Origin: Nisaea denitrificans DSM 18348
GTDB taxonomy: Bacteria > Pseudomonadota > Alphaproteobacteria > Thalassobaculales > Thalassobaculaceae
Assembly: GCF_000426505.1 (NCBI RefSeq)
Contig: NZ_AUFM01000011.1
Span: forward strand, 1,240,001-1,304,000
Length of the DNA stretch: 64,000 nt
Direction of reading: 5' to 3'
In this document: positions 18,956-27,612 of the stretch, piece after piece
Layout of the letters: every line of letters begins with the position of its first letter
Numbering within the stretch: position 1 is the first letter of the stretch
Notes under the pieces: generated by a model
The model's database searches: none
The model's input: the letters and a program-made list of their open reading frames with translations, nothing else
What the model was told of the DNA's origin: nothing
Made by a program: the position numbers and the translations under genes

Positions 18956-20824
18956 TCAGAACGCTTTCACGGTCTCCGGGCGGTACTTGTTTTTCGGCAC
19001 GAAGCCGGAGCGTGTCGCCTCGCGCTGCTCGCGGACCCAGACCTCGCGGTTCGGGTGCAGGCCGCCGCCGCGGGACGCCGGGACCGCCGTGTGGCGGGCG
19101 CGGTGCAGCAAGCGGGTATCGGCGACGCCGCAGAGCGGATGCACCCCGCCATTGTCGGCCACGACCTTGTCCCAGGCCGCCTTGCGGGCCTTCATCACCG
19201 CCGGGTCGTTCAGCGCGGTGCAGATCAGCTCGTTCGTGGTCAGGTCGGCGATAATCTCGTCCCCGTCCTCGATCAGCGCGATCGGGCCGCCGAGCGCCGC
19301 TTCCGGACCGACATGGCCGATCACCAGACCGACCGAGCCGCCGGAGAAGCGGGCATCGGTCATCAGGGCGACGACGATATCCCGCTCACGGCAGAGCGTG
19401 GTGATGCGCGAGGTCGGGTCGAGCATTTCCGGCATGCCCGGCGCGCCGCTCGGGCCGGCATAGCGGATGATGATGATATCGTTGTTCTGGAACCGCTCCG
19501 GCGTCTCGTCCAGCGCCTTCAGCAGGGCCGGCTCGCCCTCGAACACCCGGGCGTTGCCGATGAACTTGTTGTCGTCGAGACCGCCCTCGACGCCCGCCAG
19601 CTTCAGGATGGCGGAGAAGTCGGGGGAGAGATTGCCGCCGAGCACCCGCAGGCCCCCGGTCGGCTTGTAGGGCTTCTCGACCGGATAGATCACGGTGCCG
19701 TCGACCTTCTTCGTCTCCAGCCGCTTTACCTGCTCGGCCAGCGTCTCGCCGGTGCAGGTCAGCACGTCGCCGTTCAAGAGGCCCGCTTCCAGCAGCTCGC
19801 GCACGATCACCTGGACGCCGCCGACGCCGTCGATATCGACCATCGAGTATTTGCCGTAGGGCCGCGCGTCGGTCAGCACCGGCACGACATGCTCGGCCAG
19901 ATGGTTGAACTCTTCCGGCGTGATCACCTCTTTCCAGAAATCGGCGAACCCGGCGGCGCGGGCGATTTCCGGCGCGTGCAGCGTCACGTTGGTGGAGCCG
20001 CCGATGGCCATGGCGACGATCATCGCGTTCCGCAGGCTGTCCCGGACCACGATGTCACGCGGCTTCAGGTCGTTCTTCATCATCTCGGAGAGAATCTGCA
20101 CCAGCTCGGCCGGGAATTCCTCCAGGCGGCGCGGATCGTCGGAGGCCGGGGCCACCATGTGCAGCGGCTGCATGCCGACGACGCCGATGAAGGTCTGCAT
20201 CGTGTTGTAGGTGAACATGCCGCCGCAGCTGCCCATGCCCGGGCAGGCATTGCAGGAGATCCGGTGCCGGAACTCGGCGTCCGGGTTGCCGGCGACCTGG
20301 TAGGCCGACACGATATCGAGCGCCTCGCCCGTCTCCGGGTCCTTGCCCGGATGGATCGGGCCGTCGGACATGATGATGGCAGGCTGGTTATGCTCCAGCA
20401 GCGCCGCCAGCGTGCCGACCGGAGGCTTGTCGCAGGCGACGACGGCGATGGTGCCGGCAAGGCCGGTTGCTTCCAGATGCTCGCACAGCGCGTCGTTGGT
20501 GACTTCGCGGCCGATCAGCGAGTAGCGCATTTCCGGCGTGCCGTTGCGCACCCCGTCCGAGGTGGCGATGGTGAATTCCGGCTGCACCAGACGGAACGGC
20601 AGCTTGCCCGCCTCCCGGCCGATCCGGCCTTTCAGCGCCTCGTGGATCGCCTCCACCTTCTCCGCTACGCCGAGATAGCACTGGCTGTCCCCCTTGGTGC
20701 CGACCACGCCGACGGACGGCTCGTGGATCAGCTCCGGATCGGTGCCGAGCGCATTGGCAAGCCCGATGGTCTGGGCCGAACGGCCCGGATGGCGGTCGAT
20801 AAGGACGGTCTTTGAATTCTTCAC
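18956..20824 (-). CDS. IlvD/Edd family dehydratase
   Basis: A 622-residue iron-sulfur dehydratase. Cluster and active-site residues are recognisable: C131 with the catalytic K in ACDKPPVG, and C200 in GSCGGMFTYNTM, equivalent to CSGMFTANSM of IlvD. IIRYAGPSGAPGMPEML and DARFSGGSVGLVIGHVGPE are typical of the family's C-terminal half. CDKPPVG instead of the CDKITPG or CDKTTPA of well-known members, and a long C-terminal tail, suggest a distinct subfamily, so either dihydroxy-acid dehydratase (branched-chain amino acid synthesis) or a sugar-acid dehydratase is possible. No ilv or sugar-acid genes are adjacent. It borders the AT-rich NACHT insert. Confidence 0.88.
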   Translation of the reverse strand: MKNSKTVLIDRHPGRSAQTIGLANALGTDPELIHEPSVGVVGTKGDSQCYLGVAEKVEAIHEALKGRIGREAGKLPFRLVQPEFTIATSDGVRNGTPEMRYSLIGREVTNDALCEHLEATGLAGTIAVVACDKPPVGTLAALLEHNQPAIIMSDGPIHPGKDPETGEALDIVSAYQVAGNPDAEFRHRISCNACPGMGSCGGMFTYNTMQTFIGVVGMQPLHMVAPASDDPRRLEEFPAELVQILSEMMKNDLKPRDIVVRDSLRNAMIVAMAIGGSTNVTLHAPEIARAAGFADFWKEVITPEEFNHLAEHVVPVLTDARPYGKYSMVDIDGVGGVQVIVRELLEAGLLNGDVLTCTGETLAEQVKRLETKKVDGTVIYPVEKPYKPTGGLRVLGGNLSPDFSAILKLAGVEGGLDDNKFIGNARVFEGEPALLKALDETPERFQNNDIIIIRYAGPSGAPGMPEMLDPTSRITTLCRERDIVVALMTDARFSGGSVGLVIGHVGPEAALGGPIALIEDGDEIIADLTTNELICTALNDPAVMKARKAAWDKVVADNGGVHPLCGVADTRLLHRARHTAVPASRGGGLHPNREVWVREQREATRSGFVPKNKYRPETVKAF

Positions 20825-21147
20825 GGGAGCATTTCCTCAGGGTGGGCGCATATCACTCGGACGGCGGTTTGACGCCGCCGGGCTGTTTGGAGCGGATATT
20901 AGGACATGCGGGGGCGCGAGGGAAAGGGGTGGATATCTAAGACGGTAGCGGCAGGTCATCGGCCTTATATCATAGGGGGAAGGATTCATCAGTTGACCTC
21001 TACGTACGGCAAACGTTGAGTGACCCCCAGAACTAAGTATCGCGCCCCATACCCCCCATTCAACTCAACACAATTTTTTCGCTGTCTTCAGTGAACTAAT
21101 GCTAATTATAATAGACCATCTCAAACACCGAATTAAATGGTCATTCT
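20825..21147. promoter_or_regulatory. Intergenic region with left border of the AT-rich insert and a -10 box
   Basis: 323 bp without a gene. The left part is ordinary GC-rich sequence upstream of the dehydratase gene. The composition changes after about 21030. A perfect TATAAT at 21107-21112 is a good -10 for the NACHT gene; the best -35 match (TCTTCA, 21085-21090) is weak. No clear Shine-Dalgarno precedes the NACHT ATG. Confidence 0.5.
21016..21026 (+). repeat. Left copy of 11-bp direct repeat flanking the NACHT gene
   Basis: TTGAGTGACCC, repeated exactly at 24071-24081. The composition changes close to this copy. It may be a target duplication, a recombination core or coincidence. Confidence 0.4.
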
Positions 21148-24078
21148 ATGATAGAGACGCTAACAGCCCTTTTCGCAGGATATGCGGCAAAATCCATCCT
21201 CGCCATCTGGACGGAAGATAAGTCAATACTTTCCGCTGGGGAAAATGCTGTCAAAAAATTTATCAATAAGAACTTCTCAGATTATTTAATCCGGCGAAAA
21301 TCTGAGCGATTTTTAGACGAAATAGAAGATGAGATTTTTTTTGACCTTTCTAATTTAATATCAACAGAATTTTCCAGCCACAAAACCGGTGACGTACGAA
21401 TTTCATGCGAGTATTGTTTCAATTATACAATATCAGAGTCTTTTTACATTACATGCATAAATAATAATCTACAATTTGACGCTATATTTGACGAATTTAA
21501 GGTAGCCAATATCAACACAGCCAAGAAACTATTTGTTTCTGATGAATTATTTTTTGGAATTGGATTCTTCATAATTCAAAAATTCGTTCTAATTGTAGAT
21601 ACTTTTCCAAAATTCACTAGGGACTCTCTAAAGCAAATATTATCCGATACCGCTGAAATATTAGATCGAGTCGCGAATATAGAATCTCACTTCGATCGAT
21701 TTAATAAAATTCTCGCACCAGACCTCAGCATAAATGATCAAATATACCGCCAAATAATGACTAAAAAACTTGGACGTTTGAATATATTTGGAGTTGACAC
21801 AGTAGATATTCCAAAAAGATACGATTTGACAATGGCCTATGTAAACTTATCTCTTTCTCGGGCACATGCCGACAACCAAGAGAATGCAATACTCGCACTG
21901 TCAACAGTGGAGAAACACAATTCTCAGCTTAGGATATTATCTGGCGATCCAGGCTCTGGAAAAACAACTATTTTCTCTTGGATTGCAATCTCTATATTGC
22001 AAAGAAAACTACCCGAACAGATTAAGAAATTTTATGATTACTTTCCTATATTCATTAAACTTAGGGATTATAGCGACAAAAAATTCCCTACAGGAAACGA
22101 TTTGATTATCGGACAAATTGAGTTGGTGTCCTCACAGATTGATCCATCTTGGATTACCCACGTAATGCAAACACGCCAAATTCTCTTCTTAATCGATGGG
22201 TATGATGAACTTACTGAGAAGAGACGAAAAAATGCAAGAGAATGGATAGACGAACTCTTATCGTCATTTAATTCATCAAAAGCCTATCTATCTACTAGAC
22301 CATATGCAAGCACGGAACTCAACAATCTAGTCAAAGAATATGGATCAGATGAAGTTATAATAAACATAGAACCAATGGACAACAATCAAGTACTATCACT
22401 AATAAACAAATGGCACGATGCTTTTACCGAACAACAATACAACAACAATAAATCTGACAAAGATGAAAATAATGTATTAAAAAACAGACTGATAAAACAG
22501 ATATTTACGAACACAATGCTGAGAAATATTGTTAGAACTCCGTTGATATGCTCATTAATATGTCTAGTAAACTCCGATAGAAAAGGAAAAATACCAAAAA
22601 GCAAAGGAGAACTATATCGAATTGCCACAGATGCATTAATTCGCCGCGACAGCGAACGTGATATTGAGGCGGATTTACCCGTTTTTTTAGATGAAAAAAT
22701 AATCAGGAAAATACTGTGTTATATTTCAGAATATTTTTACACCAGAAAATCAATTCAATTACCCGCTATAGATATATCTGATTCCCTTAAAGAATACCTG
22801 CCTTCTCTCGATATAAACTCAAATCATGCAAATCATATAATTAAATTCCTAACAGAACGAAGCCACCTACTTCGAAGCCCTTCTATTAATGATGTCGATT
22901 TCTCACACAAGACATTTATGGAGTATTTTTATTCAATAAGAATTTCTGAACGACGGAATGTAGAATTCGTTATTCGAAAATTTCTCGACCCTGATTCTCT
23001 TATCATAAACGGGTTCGTATTATCAATCGCACCGCCTGATTTCTCAAATAAATGCATTTCAGATATTTTATCCGAAATCGATAATTTAGACAGTGAGAAT
23101 AGGCGCCGATGCATAATACAATTACAAATGTTTATACCAGAGATATCCGAACTAGATAGAAATTTAAGAGATCGTATCAATAGTTACATAACCGAAATTC
23201 TTCCACCTAAGAACTTTTCGGAAGCCGATGATTTAGGATCAGTCGGAGACATTATCATCGATCCTCTAATGAGATTTACGGCCAAAAAATACAGGAAACA
23301 CTGGGAGTATTGTGTATCTGCCTTAATCTCTACCTCAGAAAACGAAGCTATGTATGCATTACAAAAATTTGCCCAAATCGGAAACCCCAAAATTGATTCT
23401 ATTCTGAAGGATGGCGAGAATTTATTCGTTAGCACAGATTATAAAAAAATTGTTCTATCTCATTGCAAAACGTTAAAAACATTTAACATCGAATCCGATG
23501 CAGATCTAGACATTGCCATTTCGTTAAATAGTCTTGAAAAAATTACATTTTGGAAAACCGAGTCTGATATTAATGGAAAAATTAAAAAACAATTAGTTAA
23601 TTTAAAATCTCTTTCTATTAGATCTGACACATCATTAAGTAGTCTAAATTTTTTGAAATTCTTTCCCAATATTTCAAATATTTTTTTACGCGGACTCAAA
23701 AATATTGATGATTTTAGTCCGATACAAGAATGCAAAAATTTGGAATCTATACTCATAGATTCAAATCAACTTCGACAAATTGATTTCACCGAAAAACTGC
23801 CTCGCTTGAGAAAAGTCGATTTTTCAGAATGTTATAACCTCGAATCTGTGCAAGCACTTCGTGCTCGCCACGATCTCAAGATCGCTAAATTACCGTATTC
23901 TTGGATGCACGACGAACTAGAACTCGAAGATATTGACGATATTCAGGCAGCCGAGGCAAATTATGCACGAATTATCGAAGAATCTGAGGAGTGGGATGCG
24001 GACGAAAATGACATTCAGTTTATGTTTCGATACTTCATCAAGGACGACGGTACGCTTGAAATCGATAAACTTGAGTGA
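21148..24078 (+). CDS. NACHT NTPase with C-terminal leucine-rich repeats (candidate bNACHT/NLR anti-phage protein)
   Basis: A 976-residue STAND-type protein. The N-terminal about 230 residues are mainly helical and of unassigned type; they resemble in position the NACHT N-terminal helical domains. The NACHT NTPase has Walker A GDPGSGKT at 266-273, Walker B ILFLIDGYDEL at 345-355 with the D-G-x-D-E-L form typical of NACHT, and a sensor-like YLSTRPYA shortly after. From about residue 770 to 920 leucine-rich-repeat-like units occur (LKTFNIES, LEKITFW, LKSLSIRS, ISNIFLRGL, LESILIDSN, LRKVDFSEC). Bacterial NACHT proteins are established anti-phage defence proteins (bNACHT). The gene is far more AT-rich than its neighbours, stands alone, and its stop codon lies in the right copy of an 11-bp direct repeat. 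No toxin or nuclease domain is recognised in the N terminus. Confidence 0.88.
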   Translation: MIETLTALFAGYAAKSILAIWTEDKSILSAGENAVKKFINKNFSDYLIRRKSERFLDEIEDEIFFDLSNLISTEFSSHKTGDVRISCEYCFNYTISESFYITCINNNLQFDAIFDEFKVANINTAKKLFVSDELFFGIGFFIIQKFVLIVDTFPKFTRDSLKQILSDTAEILDRVANIESHFDRFNKILAPDLSINDQIYRQIMTKKLGRLNIFGVDTVDIPKRYDLTMAYVNLSLSRAHADNQENAILALSTVEKHNSQLRILSGDPGSGKTTIFSWIAISILQRKLPEQIKKFYDYFPIFIKLRDYSDKKFPTGNDLIIGQIELVSSQIDPSWITHVMQTRQILFLIDGYDELTEKRRKNAREWIDELLSSFNSSKAYLSTRPYASTELNNLVKEYGSDEVIINIEPMDNNQVLSLINKWHDAFTEQQYNNNKSDKDENNVLKNRLIKQIFTNTMLRNIVRTPLICSLICLVNSDRKGKIPKSKGELYRIATDALIRRDSERDIEADLPVFLDEKIIRKILCYISEYFYTRKSIQLPAIDISDSLKEYLPSLDINSNHANHIIKFLTERSHLLRSPSINDVDFSHKTFMEYFYSIRISERRNVEFVIRKFLDPDSLIINGFVLSIAPPDFSNKCISDILSEIDNLDSENRRRCIIQLQMFIPEISELDRNLRDRINSYITEILPPKNFSEADDLGSVGDIIIDPLMRFTAKKYRKHWEYCVSALISTSENEAMYALQKFAQIGNPKIDSILKDGENLFVSTDYKKIVLSHCKTLKTFNIESDADLDIAISLNSLEKITFWKTESDINGKIKKQLVNLKSLSIRSDTSLSSLNFLKFFPNISNIFLRGLKNIDDFSPIQECKNLESILIDSNQLRQIDFTEKLPRLRKVDFSECYNLESVQALRARHDLKIAKLPYSWMHDELELEDIDDIQAAEANYARIIEESEEWDADENDIQFMFRYFIKDDGTLEIDKLE

Positions 24079-24081
24079 CCC
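24071..24081 (+). repeat. Right copy of 11-bp direct repeat flanking the NACHT gene
   Basis: TTGAGTGACCC, identical to 21016-21026. It contains the TGA stop codon of the NACHT gene (24076-24078). Confidence 0.4.
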
Positions 24082-24108
24082 AGTAGAAATTGGGCACCCT
24101 AGACATAT

Positions 24109-25029
24109 TCAAACCTCACACAATTGAGAGGACGACATATCCCCCTCGCCCCACTCCGGCAACGGACGCTCCTCATACGGGCAATCCCAGGCCGCGCAGT
24201 TCTCCCGCCCGATGACCTCCGCCGGAAGTTCGATCACCTCCGGCACCGCCTCCCCCTTCAGTATCCGCAGTGCCGCCATCAGTGCAGTGCAGACCAGTGC
24301 CGGGGCGTCGAAGCTGACCGTGGCGAGCATCCGGCCCGCGCGGATCGCCGTGATCGCTTCCGGCATGGCGTTCATGCCGACCACGGGGATGGACAGCCCG
24401 GCGGCGTCGAGGGCCTCCAGCGCGCCGAGGGCCATCGCGTCGTTGGCGGCGAGCAGGCCGTCGAGCTGCCGGTGCTGCGCCAGCATCCGTGCCATCGCCT
24501 GCCGGCCGCCGGGGCGCTGGTACTGGCCGGTCTCTTGGGCCGCGACGGAAATCTCCGGGTGCTTTGCCGCGGCGTCGAGAAAGCCCCTGGTGCGCGGCGC
24601 CGTGGTCGGGGAGTTCGGCGCGCCCTCGATGATGCCGATCCGGCCGCGCCCGCCCAGCTCCCGGATGAGGGTCTCCGCCGCCGCCACTGCCAGGGCGTAA
24701 TTGTCCGAGGTGACGAAGCTCGCGGGCGTCACCCGGTCCGAATGGGCGACGAAATAGACCAGCGGAATCCCGGCATCCTTTGCCTTCTGCAAACTCTCGT
24801 CGAGGGCCGAGGGATGGACGGGGGCGATCAGGATGGCGTCGGGGCGGCTGTCGATGGCCTGGGAGAGCAATGCCCTTTGCTCGTCGATATCGTCCGGGGT
24901 CTCCGGCGCGGCCCCGGTCAGATCGCAGCCGAGGGTCTGCGCCAGCCGTGCCGCCGCGATCTGCGCACCGACATAGGCTGGATTGGCTCTGTTCTTGGTC
25001 AGGCAGCAGATCCGATAGCGTCTTTGCAT
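24109..25029 (-). CDS. Periplasmic-binding-fold (RbsB/LacI-type) protein lacking a signal peptide
   Basis: About 306 residues with the type I periplasmic-binding fold of sugar-binding proteins (Peripla_BP_4): AQIAAARLAQTLGCDL, PDAILIAPVHPSALDESL, GIPLVYFV, GRIGIIEGAPNSPTTAPRTRGF, LDGLLAANDAMALGALEAL. The preferred start MQRRYRICCLTKN at 25029 gives no signal peptide, and the longer frame to 25131 begins with Arg/Pro-rich residues, also not a signal. There is no helix-turn-helix as in LacI. It may therefore be a cytoplasmic ligand sensor, or a binding protein whose signal was lost. The next gene upstream starts its stop 28 bp away on the same strand, suggesting co-transcription. The C-terminal tail abuts the NACHT insert. 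Confidence 0.72.
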   Translation of the reverse strand: MQRRYRICCLTKNRANPAYVGAQIAAARLAQTLGCDLTGAAPETPDDIDEQRALLSQAIDSRPDAILIAPVHPSALDESLQKAKDAGIPLVYFVAHSDRVTPASFVTSDNYALAVAAAETLIRELGGRGRIGIIEGAPNSPTTAPRTRGFLDAAAKHPEISVAAQETGQYQRPGGRQAMARMLAQHRQLDGLLAANDAMALGALEALDAAGLSIPVVGMNAMPEAITAIRAGRMLATVSFDAPALVCTALMAALRILKGEAVPEVIELPAEVIGRENCAAWDCPYEERPLPEWGEGDMSSSQLCEV

Positions 25030-25057
25030 TGCCGCGCGCTTACGCTCCCCCGGCCGG

Positions 25058-25528
25058 TTACGCCTGCTCGCCCCGGGCGGCGGCGCGGGCCGAGAGCATC
25101 TCCTGCATGAAGATTTCGGCCTCTTCTGCATCGCCGGTCACGATCACCCGGCCCACGAGGCCGGAGAGCACGATATGCGCGTTGGCGAGCTTGCCGATCT
25201 TGTCGTAGTCGGGATCGCGGGTGACGGTGGCGCCGTAGAAAGCGGTGACGCCGCCCGCCTTCAGGACCTCGACGATCGCGTCCATGTCCTCGATCGAGAG
25301 ACTGTTCTCGTGCCGCTGGTGGTTGTCGAGGATCGCGAACAAGGCGCCCGACGGGCTCTGCCTGGCGATCACATGATAGAGCAGCAGGCGCTCCTTGATG
25401 CCGATCGGGCCGACTGCCTTGATCCGGTGCAAGACTTCCCCTCCGACCCGATAGGAGGCGTACTCGAAACAGTTCATCGTCCCGGTTTCGATCAGCTCGC
25501 CCGCAATAGTGTGGTTTTCGGTCAGCAT
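25058..25528 (-). CDS. Conserved protein of unknown function, paralogue A of the ade-flanking pair
   Basis: A 156-residue protein I do not recognise. It is clearly paralogous to the gene at 27613-28077 on the other side of the adenine deaminase gene: shared elements are GELIE-x-G, F-E-(Y/F)-ASYR, VLHRIK-x-VGPIG-(I/L)-KER, ILDN-x-x-RH-x-NSLS-x-ED, FYGAT-(V/I)-T and a closing EEAE-x-F-(M/I)-x-EML. It has no signal peptide or membrane segment. The alternating strand/helix pattern could fit a small alpha/beta regulatory domain of STAS or similar size, but that is speculation. It is probably co-transcribed with the binding-fold protein downstream. Confidence 0.75.
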   Translation of the reverse strand: MLTENHTIAGELIETGTMNCFEYASYRVGGEVLHRIKAVGPIGIKERLLLYHVIARQSPSGALFAILDNHQRHENSLSIEDMDAIVEVLKAGGVTAFYGATVTRDPDYDKIGKLANAHIVLSGLVGRVIVTGDAEEAEIFMQEMLSARAAARGEQA

Positions 25529-25635
25529 AAGGCGGTCTTCGGTCAGCTCACATCATTCGATGTCATCAAAGCATCCCCGGACAGCGATCCAAAAGCCTTA
25601 ATTCCATATCCAAGCAGGGGTACCGGCCCCGCTTT

Positions 25636-25671
25636 CACCATTTGCATCACCGGCACCATTTGCATCGCCGG
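25636..25671 (+). repeat. Two tandem 18-bp units upstream of ade
   Basis: CACCATTTGCATCACCGG followed directly by CACCATTTGCATCGCCGG, one mismatch. They lie 63 bp before the adenine deaminase start and could be a tandem regulator-binding site. Confidence 0.55.
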
Positions 25672-25733
25672 CGGCCCGGCCATACATAAGAACAAGGCTC
25701 AACCGAGCCATTCCCTGTTCCGGAGGCACGCCC

Positions 25734-27545
25734 ATGTCCGATTCTTCGCTCCAGAGCCGGCCCGCGCTGAAAAGCTGGCCCGAGGCCGCGCCGCGTCTGG
25801 TTGCCGTTGCCGCCGGGCGGGAGGCGGCGGATCTCGTCATCCGCGACGTGCGCCTCGTCAATGTGCACAGCCGCGAGGTGCTGGACTGGCAGGTCGCCGT
25901 GGCCGAGGGGCGGGTTGCCTATACCGGGCCGGACGCCTCCCACTGCATCGGCGAGAGCACGCGGGTGATCGAGGGCGGCGGGAGGTATCTGATCCCTGGG
26001 CTGTGCGACGCGCATATGCATATCGAGTCCGGCATGCTGACGCCGGCCGAGTTCGCCGCCGCCGTGATCCCGCACGGCACCACGACCATGTTCACAGACC
26101 CGCACGAGATCGCCAACGTGCTCGGCCTTGCCGGCGTCCGGATGATGCATGACGAGGCGCTGCTGCAGCCGGTCAACATCTTCACCCAGATGTCCTCCTG
26201 CGCCCCCTCCGCGCCGGGGCTGGAGACCACGGGCTTCGAGATCAGCGCCGAGGACGTGGCGGAGGCGATGAGCTGGCCGGGGATTATCGGGCTGGGCGAG
26301 ATGATGAACTTCCCAGGCGTGATCAACGGCGATCCGCAGATGCTGGCGGAAATCGCGGCGGCCATGCGGGCGGGCAAGACCGTCGGCGGGCATTACGCTT
26401 CTCCCGACAAAGGTATCGCCTTCAGCGCCTATGTGGCGGGCGGGCCGGCGGACGATCACGAGGGCACCGAAGAAGCCGACGCGATTGCCCGGGTGCGCAA
26501 CGGCATGCGCTCGATGATGCGGCTGGGCTCGGCCTGGTACGATGTCGAAAGCCAGATCACAGCGGTGACGGAGAAGGGTCTGGACCCACGGAACTTCATC
26601 CTCTGCACCGACGATTGCCATTCCGGCACGCTGGTGAATGACGGCCACATGAACCGCGTCGTCCGCCATGCCATCGATTGCGGCTGCGATCCGCTGGTGG
26701 CGCTGCAGATGGCGACGATCAACACCGCGACCCATTTCGGGCTGGAGCGTGAACTCGGCTCGATCACGCCCGGCCGCCGGGCCGACATGATCCTGACCTC
26801 GGACCTTGTGAGCCTGCCGATCGAGCATGTCATCGCGCGCGGGGAGACCGTGGCGATGGACGGCAAGATCACCGTCGACTGCCCGCATTACGACTGGCCG
26901 GACTCCGCCCGGCACACGGTGCATCTGGGCAAGACACTGGCCGCGGCGGATTTCGCGGTCCCGGCGCCGGAGGGCGCGAATGCGGTCACCGCCAAGGTGA
27001 TCGGCGTGGTCGAGAACCAGGCACCGACCAAGGCGCTGACAGCCGAGCTGCCGGTCGCGGACGGTGTGGTCGAGGGAGACGGCGCCGTCTGCCAGATCGC
27101 GCTGGTTGAGCGGCACCGCGCCACCGGCGGCGTGGTGAACGGGTTTGTCTCCGGCTTTGGCTACAAGGGCCGGATGGCCATGGCCTCCACCGTCGCCCAT
27201 GACAGCCACCACATGATCGTCGTCGGCACCGACCGGGAGATGATGGCGCTGGCCGCGAACCGGCTGGGCGCCGTCGGCGGCGGTGTCACGGTGTGGAAGG
27301 ACGGCGAAGAGCTCGCGCTGGTCGAGCTGCCCATCGCCGGGCTGATGTCCGACCACCCGGCAATCGAGGTCGCCGCCAAGGCCGACCGCATGGTCGCCGC
27401 CATGGAGGCATGCGGCTGCACGCTGAACAACGCCTACATGCAGCACTCCCTGCTCGCCCTGCCGGTGATCCCGGAGCTGCGGATCAGCGATCTCGGGCTG
27501 GTGGATGTGACGAAGTTCGAGCTGACAGAGTTGATTGAGGGTTAG
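25734..27545 (+). CDS. ade: Adenine deaminase
   Basis: A 603-residue metal-dependent amidohydrolase converting adenine to hypoxanthine and ammonia in the cytoplasm. Motifs are the metal-binding DAHMHIES near residues 92-99, DPHEIANVLG, the ILCTDDCHSG loop, ATINTATHFGL, and the C-terminal VAHDSHHMIVVGTD, which together separate Ade from other amidohydrolases. Length matches the family. It is divergent from paralogue A and convergent with paralogue B, two related genes of unknown function that bracket it. A tandem 18-bp repeat lies in its upstream region. Confidence 0.93.
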   Translation: MSDSSLQSRPALKSWPEAAPRLVAVAAGREAADLVIRDVRLVNVHSREVLDWQVAVAEGRVAYTGPDASHCIGESTRVIEGGGRYLIPGLCDAHMHIESGMLTPAEFAAAVIPHGTTTMFTDPHEIANVLGLAGVRMMHDEALLQPVNIFTQMSSCAPSAPGLETTGFEISAEDVAEAMSWPGIIGLGEMMNFPGVINGDPQMLAEIAAAMRAGKTVGGHYASPDKGIAFSAYVAGGPADDHEGTEEADAIARVRNGMRSMMRLGSAWYDVESQITAVTEKGLDPRNFILCTDDCHSGTLVNDGHMNRVVRHAIDCGCDPLVALQMATINTATHFGLERELGSITPGRRADMILTSDLVSLPIEHVIARGETVAMDGKITVDCPHYDWPDSARHTVHLGKTLAAADFAVPAPEGANAVTAKVIGVVENQAPTKALTAELPVADGVVEGDGAVCQIALVERHRATGGVVNGFVSGFGYKGRMAMASTVAHDSHHMIVVGTDREMMALAANRLGAVGGGVTVWKDGEELALVELPIAGLMSDHPAIEVAAKADRMVAAMEACGCTLNNAYMQHSLLALPVIPELRISDLGLVDVTKFELTELIEG

Positions 27546-27612
27546 GACGATGAAATTGGGGGGATGACCGCTGGAAAGAGGCTAGTGCGGGCGGGCTGGG
27601 GCACGCCGGTTT

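Larger units (their letters stand above)
21027..24081. mobile_element. AT-rich single-gene genomic insert (putative defence islet)
   Basis: Block of strongly AT-rich DNA between GC-rich genes, containing only the NACHT gene and bounded by the 11-bp direct repeat. Codon use (many AAA, AAT, ATA, TTA) contrasts with all neighbours, indicating horizontal acquisition. No transposase, integrase or tRNA is present, so the mechanism is unknown and the ends are approximate. Confidence 0.55.

Noticed and set aside
19055-20815. 586-codon plus-strand frame opposite the IlvD/Edd gene
   Set aside because: Antisense shadow with low-complexity His/Gln/Arg-rich translation.
25647-27446. 599-codon minus-strand frame opposite ade
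   Set aside because: Antisense shadow; the plus strand encodes a motif-complete adenine deaminase.
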